From NCBI GenBank assembly GCA_009778185.1, contig WRKG01000293.1, positions 1 to 33,905 on the forward strand: a stretch of 33,905 nt of DNA, given 5' to 3'. The notes beneath the pieces are model-generated. The model was not told the origin of the DNA and did not search any database. It saw only the letters and a list, made by a program, of their open reading frames with translations. Positions within the stretch are counted from its first letter, which is position 1, and each line of letters opens with the position of its first letter. The DNA is from Bacillota bacterium (GTDB lineage: Bacteria > Bacillota > Clostridia > Lachnospirales > WQUN01). A program made the translations under genes and the position numbers. Positions 15,895 to 23,232 of this stretch are shown here, piece after piece.

Positions 15895-15959
15895 ACCGTA
15901 GGGGCGGATATTATCCGCCCGTGTACTGAAAACTGGCGGATAATATCCGCCCCTACGGT
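15895..15959. repeat. Palindromic repeat R1, inverted pair
   Basis: ACCGTAGGGGCGGATATTAT begins one copy and GGCGGATAATATCCGCCCC lies in the second, in opposite orientation, with about 20 bp between. The outer arms ACCGTAGGGG/CCCCTACGGT match perfectly. It lies between two R2 copies that face each other (15762-15833 and 16058-16111). Confidence 0.85.
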
Positions 15960-16057
15960 AAATTTAGGCAACCATTTAATTTTGCCAATGGCAAAAAATT
16001 GATTATTCCCAGGTTTTTAACAAACGCAATTTTCCAAAAATAGCCATAGAAAAATTT

Positions 16058-16111
16058 GCGGGTCTGGGTACGCGTACCCAGCGGGGTTTGGGGCAGAGCC
16101 CCAAGGTTTTG
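16058..16111. repeat. Repeat R2 (subtype a), copy just after the EF-G-like gene
   Basis: A 54-nt element, GCGGGT, hairpin CTGGGTACGCGTACCCAG, CGGGGTTT, hairpin GGGGCAGAGCCCC, AAGGTTTTG. It is the reverse complement of 18285-18338 with one mismatch. It begins 3 bp from the EF-G-like stop codon, so on the minus strand its two hairpins probably also serve as the transcription terminator (followed by GCAAATTTTTC). Confidence 0.85.
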
Positions 16112-16113
16112 CT

Positions 16114-18198
16114 TTATTCTTTTTCGCGCAATGCTTCTAATTCACGTTTTCTTGCTTCGATTACTTTTGTTTGAACTTCGCCTGGAGCTTCTTCGTAGCG
16201 GTCAAAGTGCATGGAGAATTTGCCACGACCTTGTGTCATTGAGCGGAGATCGGTAGCGTAGCGGAGCATTTCGGCAAGTGGTGCCTCGGCGGAAATCACT
16301 TGTTTTGTGCCTTTTTTCTCCATTCCCATAATGCGACCGCGCCGTTTGTTCATATCGCCCATAATATCGCCTGTGTAATCGTCTGGGACGGTTACTGTAA
16401 TTTTGGTAATTGGCTCGAGAATTGTTGGGCGAGCTTTCATAAAGCCGTCTTTGAATGCAATGGAGGTTGCCAATTTGAACGCTAATTCGGATGAGTCAAC
16501 ATCGTGATACGAGCCATCCACTAGCGTTGCTTTTAGCCCCACAACTGGATATGCCGCTAGCGGGCCCGCTAATACGCAATCTTGTAACCCTTTTTCTACC
16601 GCAGGAAAATACGCCTTTGGCACAGAACCGCCAAAGATTTTTTCCTCAAAAATGTACGGCGTATGCAAATCGCCAGACGGTTCAAATTCCATGTGGACAT
16701 CGCCAAATTGACCGCGCCCGCCAGATTGCTTTTTATGTTTGCCTTGCACTTTTACCTTGGATTTTATCGTTTCTCGGTACGGCACAATCGGCGAAACTAG
16801 TTCAACATCGATTTTGTAGCGGTGCTTTAGACGATTGACAAGCACATCAAGTTGATTGTCGCCAACGCCAGAAACAACGGCTTGTTTGGTTTCTTTGTTA
16901 ATCTCAAATTTAATGGTTTTGTCCTCTTCGAGCAATTTTGAGAACGCGCCCGAAATTTTGTCCTCGTCGCCTTTGCCTTTGGGAACAACCGCCAAAGTAA
17001 GCAAAGCCTCGGGAAATTCGATGCCGTGCAATTTGAGAGGTTTATCCTTGTGGCAAAGCGTATCTTGTGTAGCTGTGCCTGACAATTTGGCTATTGCGCC
17101 AATATCGCCAGCCCGCAACTCGGAAACCTCGATTTGTTCTTTTCCGCGCATAACGTACAGCTGCCCAATTTTTTCGGAGATTTCCTTGTTTGCGTTGTAG
17201 AGCGGCGTATCACGTTTTAGAATGCCCGAAAATACACGGAACAGGCTAAGCCGTCCAACATACGGATCAGCGATAGTTTTGAAAACGAAAGCGGACAAAT
17301 CGGAATCCTCGGTACATTTTAGGTCAAAAGTTTCGCCATTTTTTTCAGCCGAGATAGTTTCACGCATTTCTGCAGCGGACGGCAAATAGCGGTCGAGCAT
17401 ATCTAAAAGAGGCTTGATTCCCTCTTTTTTATTGAGAGCCGTTCCGCACAAAACAGGCGTAAGAATCTTCGTTTTAATGCCAATGCTAACGCCACGGCGA
17501 ACTTCTTCGACAGTTAAAGTTTCGTTGCTAAAAAATTGCTCCATAAGTTCCTCGTCCGTTTCGGCGACCGCTTCAACGAGAGCGTTAAAAGCGTTGTCAG
17601 CTTCTTCCATTGCGGCGGCGGGAATATCGCGCGGTTGAGCCTCGTAACTGAAGCCACTTTTAACGAGAGTGTCAACGTAACCAACGCATTTTTCGCCCTC
17701 AAAAAAGGGAACCATAAGCGGCACAATTCCAGAACCGAAAAGGCTTTGTATTTCTTCCAAAACCTTGTCAAAATTGGCGTGTTCGTCATCCATTCCGTTT
17801 ACGAACAAAAAGCAAGGCAAATCCATTTCGTGAGCGTATTCCCAAGCTAATTCTGCACCAACTTCAACGCCAGCTTTTGCGGAAATCATAATCAGCACCG
17901 CATCTGCCGCCGCAAGTGCCTGTTTAACATCGCCAGCAAAATCGAAATAGCCAGGTGTATCTAAAAAGTTAATTTTGCGATCGCGCCATTCAACGGGTGC
18001 AACCGTCATGTTAATGGAAACTTTGCGCCGAATTTCTTCCTGATCGTAGTCGCTGACGGTGTTTCCGTCTTCTACTCTCCCCATTCTGCTAGTAACGCCA
18101 GCGACCGACAACGCCGCCTCAATAAGAGTAGTTTTTCCGCAACCGCTATGTCCTAGCACAGCCACGTTGCGAATTTCATTTGCCGAATATACTTTCAT
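16114..18198 (-). CDS. Elongation factor G-like GTPase (EF-G2 type)
   Basis: A 694-residue paralogue of EF-G, an FusA2-type GTPase rather than the str-operon fusA. G1 is GHSGCGKTT (16-24), the switch-II DTPG is at 80-83 and the G4 motif is NGMD (134-137), with Gly where EF-G normally has Lys. Domains II-V follow, including YRETI, KKQSGGRGQFGDV and domain IV DGSYHDVDSSELAF. The start is the ATG at 18198. The upstream 23 codons in the track run through the promoter. An AAGGGTTACAG ribosome site and a TTGCAA-17-TATAAT promoter lie upstream. No rpsL, rpsG or tuf is near. The role of EF-G2 proteins in clostridia is not settled; a ribosome-protection or slow translocation role is possible. Confidence 0.9.
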   Translation of the reverse strand: MKVYSANEIRNVAVLGHSGCGKTTLIEAALSVAGVTSRMGRVEDGNTVSDYDQEEIRRKVSINMTVAPVEWRDRKINFLDTPGYFDFAGDVKQALAAADAVLIMISAKAGVEVGAELAWEYAHEMDLPCFLFVNGMDDEHANFDKVLEEIQSLFGSGIVPLMVPFFEGEKCVGYVDTLVKSGFSYEAQPRDIPAAAMEEADNAFNALVEAVAETDEELMEQFFSNETLTVEEVRRGVSIGIKTKILTPVLCGTALNKKEGIKPLLDMLDRYLPSAAEMRETISAEKNGETFDLKCTEDSDLSAFVFKTIADPYVGRLSLFRVFSGILKRDTPLYNANKEISEKIGQLYVMRGKEQIEVSELRAGDIGAIAKLSGTATQDTLCHKDKPLKLHGIEFPEALLTLAVVPKGKGDEDKISGAFSKLLEEDKTIKFEINKETKQAVVSGVGDNQLDVLVNRLKHRYKIDVELVSPIVPYRETIKSKVKVQGKHKKQSGGRGQFGDVHMEFEPSGDLHTPYIFEEKIFGGSVPKAYFPAVEKGLQDCVLAGPLAAYPVVGLKATLVDGSYHDVDSSELAFKLATSIAFKDGFMKARPTILEPITKITVTVPDDYTGDIMGDMNKRRGRIMGMEKKGTKQVISAEAPLAEMLRYATDLRSMTQGRGKFSMHFDRYEEAPGEVQTKVIEARKRELEALREKE

Positions 18199-18238
18199 AA
18201 TCTGTAACCCTTCCCTTAAGCCGTTGGGCTTTTTATTT

Positions 18239-18267
18239 ATTATACTGCCCTTTTGGGTTTCTTGCAA
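18239..18267 (-). promoter_or_regulatory. Promoter of the EF-G-like gene
   Basis: On the minus strand TTGCAA is separated by exactly 17 bp from TATAAT. The -10 is 41 bp upstream of the chosen ATG and lies inside the false N-terminal extension of the track ORF. Confidence 0.75.
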
Positions 18268-18284
18268 GATAAATTTTTCAAATA

Positions 18285-18338
18285 CAAAACCTTGGGGCGC
18301 TGCCCCAAACCCCGCTGGGTACGCGTACCCAGACCCGC
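18285..18338. repeat. Repeat R2 (subtype a), copy upstream of the EF-G-like gene
   Basis: CAAAACCTTGGGGCGC begins a 54-nt block that is the exact inverse of 16058-16111 apart from one base. It sits about 18 bp upstream of the EF-G-like -35, so the gene and its promoter are bracketed by inverted copies. Confidence 0.85.
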
Positions 18339-18350
18339 ATATTTATTTTT

Positions 18351-18400
18351 GCCGTAGGGGCGGATATTATCCGCCCGTCCGACAGGCGGGTCCGCCCGTT
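18351..18400. repeat. Repeat R1 carrying an R3 insertion
   Basis: Read on the minus strand the core is GGGCGGA, then an extra CCCGCCTGTCGGACGGGCGG, then ATAATATCCGCCCC. The same composite occurs at 26994-27040. The plain R1 palindrome lacks the inner 20-21 nt. Confidence 0.75.
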
Positions 18401-18420
18401 TTACTTGACGTTTCGCATTT

Positions 18421-18516
18421 TTATGGTCAACGATTTGCATTTTGTGGTCAACAGGATTTTTATGGTCGACAAGATTTTTATGGTCAACAGGATTTTCATG
18501 GTCAACGGGATTTCTA
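18421..18516. repeat. 18-bp tandem repeat (minisatellite) next to the deacetylase gene
   Basis: Units of the form GATTTTTATGGTCAACAG occur with GGTCAAC (once GGTCGAC) starts at 18425, 18446, 18464, 18482 and 18500, a period of 18 bp (first interval 21). The array ends at the stop codon of the deacetylase gene. Units differ by one or two bases. No reading frame here has a convincing start. Confidence 0.85.
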
Positions 18517-19122
18517 TGTAGTTTTCACGCCATATAATTTGCCTGGTTGTGGCGTTTCGTAAAATTGCGGTAATAATTCAGAAACGGTTATGAGATTAAA
18601 ATCGTTTTCGGCAAACCATGGAATCAGCCGCTCTACTGCCTTTGCGGTGGCTGGTTCGCTATCGTGTAACAGGATAATATCGCCCTCTTTTACGGTTGAC
18701 GTTATTGTGTCAAAAGTGCGGTCGGCATCATCGTGGTCCCAATCCATTGGGTCGACAGACCAATTTATCAGTGGATAGCCAAATTTTTTTGCCACGGTTG
18801 GCAATGGTTCACGTGCATCGCCAAAAGTTGGACGCATAATTATTGGCGCTTTTCCTATAATTTCGATTATTTTATCGTGAGATTTTTGCAATTCCTGTTC
18901 GGCATCTTCGGCGGAAATTTCCGATATTCTGGCGTGTGTCCAGGTGTGATTGCCAATTTCGTTGCCTAATTGTGCCGTTTTTACCAGAGTTTTTGGCATT
19001 TTGTCAATGCGATTTCCCCATACAAAAAATGTTGCCTTAAAATTGTACTGCTGCAATAATGCCAAAATACGGTCGGTAAATTTGGAAGGTCCATCGTCGA
19101 ATGTCAACGCTATATTTTTCAT
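18514..19122 (-). CDS. Polysaccharide deacetylase (NodB domain, carbohydrate esterase 4)
   Basis: A 202-residue protein made almost entirely of a NodB homology domain. Motif 1 TFDDGP (7-12), motif 2 HTWTH (59-63, metal His pair), motif 3 RPTFG (97-101) and motif 5 LLHD (151-154) are all present. The family removes N-acetyl groups from peptidoglycan, chitin or surface polysaccharides with a Zn/Co centre. There is no signal peptide or membrane segment; the protein begins directly with motif 1, so it is either cytoplasmic or exported by an unknown route. The ribosome site AAGGAG is good, and it follows sbcC by 14 bp, giving an sbcD-sbcC-deacetylase operon, an unusual pairing. Confidence 0.9.
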   Translation of the reverse strand: MKNIALTFDDGPSKFTDRILALLQQYNFKATFFVWGNRIDKMPKTLVKTAQLGNEIGNHTWTHARISEISAEDAEQELQKSHDKIIEIIGKAPIIMRPTFGDAREPLPTVAKKFGYPLINWSVDPMDWDHDDADRTFDTITSTVKEGDIILLHDSEPATAKAVERLIPWFAENDFNLITVSELLPQFYETPQPGKLYGVKTT

Positions 19123-19137
19123 TTTAACATCTCCTTT

Positions 19138-21903
19138 TTATGCGAAAATTTCGGCTTTACTGCCGTTTGTCGGTTGTTTTGTAACTACAATTTTGCGGTC
19201 AATGGTTTCGTTCAAATCGGGTACATGGGATATTATGCCCAAAAGTAGGTTGTTTTGCGATATTTTCGAGAGCGTTTTTATGGCTTGCGACAAAGTTTTT
19301 TCGTCCAACGAGCCGAATCCTTCGTCAATGAACATCGCATCGAAGTGGATTCCACCTGCGTAACTTTGAATTTCGTCTGACAAGCCCAATGCAAGCGACA
19401 ACGCCGCCAAAAATGACTCGCCGCCAGATAGCGTTTTTACGTCCCTTTCGGTTGGATTTCCTTGATAATAGTCAATTATGTTCAAATCTAGTCCGCTTTG
19501 ACTTCGCCGACTGCTGTCTTCGCGCCGCTTAAATTCATATTGTCCACTGGACATTTCTGTTAGCCGAATGTTTGCCCGCTGGATAATCCTGTCAAAATAG
19601 ACGGTTTGCATATAGGTTTCCAGACGAATTTTATCTCGTTCTTTCAAAGTGCCGTTTACTGTATTGGAAAGTTTGCTTAACCATTTATATCGATTTCGTG
19701 AAATCGATAAATTTTGCAAAGTTTCTTGTATGGTGGACAACGCTTTTTTGTTGGTTGCCAACCGCACAGATATTTCTTGGTTTTCGGCGATGGTGGATTT
19801 TTGGGCGATTTCGGCGGTTTGTTTGGTGGTTTGCAATGTTGAGATGTCAAAATTTGCGGTTTTGGCAACTTGTTTTTTTAAGGTTGATATTTCTGTTTGG
19901 GTTTGCTGTAACTGGGTTTTGGCGGTTTCGTGGGATTTTTGTGCGGCTTGAAAATTTTGCTCAAATTGCTGTTGTTGTTGCTTTAGCTTGGCTATTTCTG
20001 CGATTGCCGATTGTTCGTTGTCAAATTGCAATTCTTCAAGTTGTCTATTTTTGGATATTTCGTCATTTTCTAGCTGTGCCGATAATTTTACCGATATTTC
20101 ACGGGTTTTTTGCAAATTTTCGGATATTTCCTTTAATTTGTTTTCGTATTGCAATATTTTCTTTTCATTTTCAGCCTTTTGCAATAAATTTTCTTGTTCT
20201 TCTTTTATTTTGGAGGAAATGCTCGCAAAATTTTCAGTTGTTTTTTGCCGAAATTTCGCCAATTTTTCCGATATTTCAGATAAATCTTCCAATTTGCTTA
20301 AATTATCTAAAAAATTTTGCGATAAGTTCAATTTATCTGAAAAATTTGCTAGGTTGGTTAATAATTCGGCTTTTTTTGCTTGAGATTGCCCCGACAAATT
20401 GCTTGCTAACTGGCTTGCGGCGGTTGCGGCGATTTCCGATTTATCGGCGTTTTGCTTGGCTTTTTGCAATTCTTCCTTTGTTGGGGCTTGTTGCGACAAT
20501 TTGGCAGGTTGAGGATGCTCCAACGAGCCGCAAACTGGACAAGGTTCGTTCGGCTGTAGCAAATCCGCCAAAACTCCCGCTTGTTCGTCTAAAAAGGCTT
20601 TGTTAAGGCTTTCGTAAGTTTTTTGCAAATTGCTATAATTGGTTGACAAATTTTTATAATTAGATTTTGCCGCTGACAAATCGGATTGCAATTTTTTGTA
20701 ATCGTTTGTTATTTTTTGCAAATTTTCTATTGTTTGCTGTTCCGATTGCAGAGTTTTTTGTTGATTTTGCAAGGTTTCCAAAATTATTTCCGTTTTGGAT
20801 AACTGTTGCAATTTTATTTCTTCCAATAAAATATTGCCTTTTTTTTGGCGATTTTCGAGGTTGGCAATTTCGTTTTTTGCGGTTGTCAACTGTTCCGATT
20901 TTTGTTGTATGCTGTCCAACAAGGCTTGTAAAACGGCGTATTTTGGCAAAGAGCGTTCCAATTCGGCTGTGGTTTGGTTTAATTTTTCGTATTTTGGCAA
21001 ATTTTCTTGAATAGTTGCTAAATTTTGGGTTGATTCGGTCAAGGTTGTTTCTTCTGTTGGCAACCGATTTTTGGCGGTTTCCAGTTTGGTTTGTATTGCT
21101 TGTATTTGTGCAGCTGTGCCTAATTGCTGATTTATTTCGCCCAAATTTTTAGCTAAATCGTCCAAAATTTGGGAATTAACCGCCAATTTTTCGCCGTCTT
21201 GCGAGATGAAATTTGTTAAAGTTTCGTTTAGTTCAAATTCGGCTGTTTCGGTTAAATTTACGCCGATAACGTTTTTTTTGGCGGTTGTAAGGTTGATATT
21301 TAGCAATTCTTCGTAATCTGTTGCATTTTTCAAGTCTTTTTTTACTGTTTCTTGAAATTCCTCGTAAATTTTTGTATCAAAAATTTGGCGAAAAATTTTG
21401 CTGCGGTCTTCGGTTTTGGCAAGTAGCAACTTCAAAAATTCGCCCTGTGCAATCATGGAAATTTGCACAAATTGGCTTTTGTTCACGCCCAAAATTGACT
21501 CAATCACTTGATTTACCTCGGTTTTTTTGGTCAAAACTTCGCCGTTTGGCAACCGCAATTCTCTTTCTTCTTCCTGGCTAATTAACTTTGATTCGGCATT
21601 TTCCCGCTCGTGCTTGGGAACGCGCCGTATAAAATATTTTTTGTCGTGATACAAAAATGAAAAGTCAACGTAAGTTTCGGCGGTTGACTTTGCGTATTTG
21701 CTGCGTAAAGCGGTTTCGTTGCGGTTTTCGCCGCTTAATTTGCCGTATAATGCAAAGGTAATGGCATCAAAAATAGTGGTTTTTCCTGCGCCCGTGTCGC
21801 CCGTGATTAGGTAAATTCCTCCTGTGCCAAATTTTGTAAAGTCGATTTCGCAAAAGTCGGCATAACAGCCAAAGGCGGACATTTTTAAGTTTAGCGGTCT
21901 CAA
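19138..21903 (-). CDS. sbcC: Exonuclease subunit SbcC (Rad50-like)
   Basis: A 921-residue SMC/Rad50-type ATPase. The N-terminal Walker A GDTGAGKTT (about 35-43) and Q-loop region are followed by a long coiled coil. The zinc-hook CPVC (about 453-456) is at its centre, a second coiled coil follows, and the C-terminal lobe has the signature LSGGESFLAALSLALGLSDE (about 824) and Walker B with FIDEGFGSLDE. With SbcD it opens DNA hairpins and cleaves palindromes and protein-blocked ends. The start overlaps the sbcD stop by 4 bp (ATGA). The complex acts on hairpins, and this window is unusually rich in palindromic repeats. Length and motifs are complete. Confidence 0.96.
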   Translation of the reverse strand: MRPLNLKMSAFGCYADFCEIDFTKFGTGGIYLITGDTGAGKTTIFDAITFALYGKLSGENRNETALRSKYAKSTAETYVDFSFLYHDKKYFIRRVPKHERENAESKLISQEEERELRLPNGEVLTKKTEVNQVIESILGVNKSQFVQISMIAQGEFLKLLLAKTEDRSKIFRQIFDTKIYEEFQETVKKDLKNATDYEELLNINLTTAKKNVIGVNLTETAEFELNETLTNFISQDGEKLAVNSQILDDLAKNLGEINQQLGTAAQIQAIQTKLETAKNRLPTEETTLTESTQNLATIQENLPKYEKLNQTTAELERSLPKYAVLQALLDSIQQKSEQLTTAKNEIANLENRQKKGNILLEEIKLQQLSKTEIILETLQNQQKTLQSEQQTIENLQKITNDYKKLQSDLSAAKSNYKNLSTNYSNLQKTYESLNKAFLDEQAGVLADLLQPNEPCPVCGSLEHPQPAKLSQQAPTKEELQKAKQNADKSEIAATAASQLASNLSGQSQAKKAELLTNLANFSDKLNLSQNFLDNLSKLEDLSEISEKLAKFRQKTTENFASISSKIKEEQENLLQKAENEKKILQYENKLKEISENLQKTREISVKLSAQLENDEISKNRQLEELQFDNEQSAIAEIAKLKQQQQQFEQNFQAAQKSHETAKTQLQQTQTEISTLKKQVAKTANFDISTLQTTKQTAEIAQKSTIAENQEISVRLATNKKALSTIQETLQNLSISRNRYKWLSKLSNTVNGTLKERDKIRLETYMQTVYFDRIIQRANIRLTEMSSGQYEFKRREDSSRRSQSGLDLNIIDYYQGNPTERDVKTLSGGESFLAALSLALGLSDEIQSYAGGIHFDAMFIDEGFGSLDEKTLSQAIKTLSKISQNNLLLGIISHVPDLNETIDRKIVVTKQPTNGSKAEIFA

Positions 21904-23012
21904 ATAGATTCCTCCTTTATTTTTTGCAAAAGATTTGTCGAATATTCTTCTTGTTCGGTTGTCATCGGCGTTCCGTTTTGGAAAAAATACAGTTCTTGGA
22001 GCAACTCGAGCGGCAATTTTAGCGTACTTGTTGGCGTAAAATTTGCCGTTTCGGTGCGACGGTTTTCGTATTGCAGTTTCATAATGTTCGGATAAATTTC
22101 TCGCAACCTGCTAATTACGTTGGGTTCTTCCAGTTCGTCCGTCAAAACGATGTAAACATAGTCGTTTGTGGCATTTTTGGGATTACAAATTTCGTCAAAA
22201 CTGCCCTTTATTTCGTGCATATCTCGCAGCGGAGTCAACGGCAATTCTGAAATTGTGAGATTGCCTTTTTCCAAAATGTCAACCATTGTTACAGTTTTTT
22301 TGTGAGCCACTTCCGAAAGGGAATATTTTAGAGGAGTTCCAGAATATCGCAATTCATCTCGAAAAATTCGTTGCGGTTTGTGCAAATGTCCCAAAGCAAC
22401 GTAATCGAACGGAGCGAACAAATCGGCGTTGACATTTTCTAATCCGCCAATATGCAACTCGGATTCGCTTGTGGTTGCGTTCGTGATAAATTGGTGGGCA
22501 AGTAAAATATTGCGTTGCGAAGTGTCAACATCGATATTTTGCAAAACTGCCAAAACTGCATCGTTGTGGGTTTTTATTGAGATTTTTGGAAAATATTGGC
22601 GAACAGCAGCGGGTTTTATATATGGCATAAGCCAAAAATTAAGGTTGCCAAATTCGTCAGTTGCGGTAATTTTGGCAAGGTTTCCGTTATAAGTTTGAGA
22701 TATGTACAAGCCGCTATTATGCAAAAGCGGTGCAACAAAAGAAACACGCTCGGGGCTATCGTGATTACCAGGAATCATATAAATGTTAATTTTTAGATAA
22801 CTTAATTGTATTAAAAAGTTCTCCAACAATTTTACAGCATCGGTGCTAGGAGTGGCTTTATCGTAAACATCGCCAGCAATTAAAATGGCTTGCGGTTGGT
22901 ATTTTTGGGCAAGTTGCAAAATTTCGTCCAAAATATGTTGCTGATCTTCAATCATTGAAAATTCATTTATGCGTATTCCCAAATGCAAATCGGCTATATG
23001 AAAAAATTTCAT
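21900..23012 (-). CDS. sbcD: Exonuclease subunit SbcD (Mre11-like)
   Basis: A 370-residue calcineurin-like metallophosphoesterase, the nuclease subunit of SbcCD. The metal motifs are DLHLG (8-12), AGDVYD, GNHDSPERV, LLAHQFI and LGHLHKPQ, followed by the capping region and a C-terminal helix that binds SbcC. The strong ribosome site AGGAGGTACC lies between the tRNA-Thr gene and the ATG, only 18 bp apart. No separate promoter fits there, so sbcD is probably transcribed with the tRNA. It overlaps sbcC by 4 bp. Confidence 0.96.
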   Translation of the reverse strand: MKFFHIADLHLGIRINEFSMIEDQQHILDEILQLAQKYQPQAILIAGDVYDKATPSTDAVKLLENFLIQLSYLKINIYMIPGNHDSPERVSFVAPLLHNSGLYISQTYNGNLAKITATDEFGNLNFWLMPYIKPAAVRQYFPKISIKTHNDAVLAVLQNIDVDTSQRNILLAHQFITNATTSESELHIGGLENVNADLFAPFDYVALGHLHKPQRIFRDELRYSGTPLKYSLSEVAHKKTVTMVDILEKGNLTISELPLTPLRDMHEIKGSFDEICNPKNATNDYVYIVLTDELEEPNVISRLREIYPNIMKLQYENRRTETANFTPTSTLKLPLELLQELYFFQNGTPMTTEQEEYSTNLLQKIKEESI

Positions 23013-23030
23013 GGTACCTCCTAAATGGAA

Positions 23031-23102
23031 AGCTACTGGTGAGATTCGAACTCACGACCTGCACATTACGAGTGAGCTGCTCTACCCCTGAGCCACAGTA
23101 GC
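23031..23102 (-). tRNA. tRNA-Thr (anticodon CGT)
   Basis: A 72-nt cloverleaf. The acceptor stem is GCTACTG/CAGTAGC, the D arm GCTC-AGGGGTA-GAGC, the anticodon arm GCTCA-CTCGTAA-TGTGC with anticodon CGT (reads ACG), the variable loop AGGTC, and the T arm GTGAG-TTCGAAT-CTCAC. The anticodon stem has a U-U mismatch at pair 29-41. CCA is not encoded. The sbcD ribosome site follows directly. Confidence 0.9.
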
Positions 23103-23111
23103 GATAAACTC

Positions 23112-23117
23112 ATTATA
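23112..23117 (-). promoter_or_regulatory. -10 element for tRNA-Thr and sbcDC
   Basis: TATAAT on the minus strand lies 9 bp before the tRNA 5' end. The -35 is AT-rich and poor (TTTTTA at 17 bp). Confidence 0.55.
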
Positions 23118-23168
23118 ACATAAATATTGTATCATAAAAATATTTTTTTTACAACTTTTTCAAAAAAT

Positions 23169-23197
23169 TTGCAAAAAAAAAAAAAATGTGCTAAAAT
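23169..23197 (+). promoter_or_regulatory. Promoter of asnS
   Basis: TTGCAA is separated by 17 bp from TAAAAT. The spacer begins with a run of A residues (about 14 in all with the -35), which would be intrinsically curved and prone to length variation. The -10 is 35 bp upstream of the asnS ATG. Confidence 0.6.
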
Positions 23198-23232
23198 TTG
23201 TTGATAGACATTATAAAAAGGAGACTTTCAAT

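Noticed and set aside
15762-16111. A CRISPR array, suggested by closely spaced repeats
   Set aside because: The repeats are of different families and opposite orientation, without equal spacers; no cas genes are present.
18199-18267. Longer N-terminus of the EF-G-like protein (TTG start at 18267)
   Set aside because: These codons contain the promoter -35 and -10; the ATG at 18198 gives the standard family start.
18059-18562. 167-residue plus-strand ORF with a DFYGQQ-like repeat
   Set aside because: It is the antisense reading of the EF-G-like gene, R1/R2 repeats and the 18-bp minisatellite, and has no ribosome site or family match.
19698-20606. 302-residue plus-strand ORF rich in Phe and Ile
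   Set aside because: It is the antisense shadow of the Lys/Gln-rich coiled coil of sbcC.
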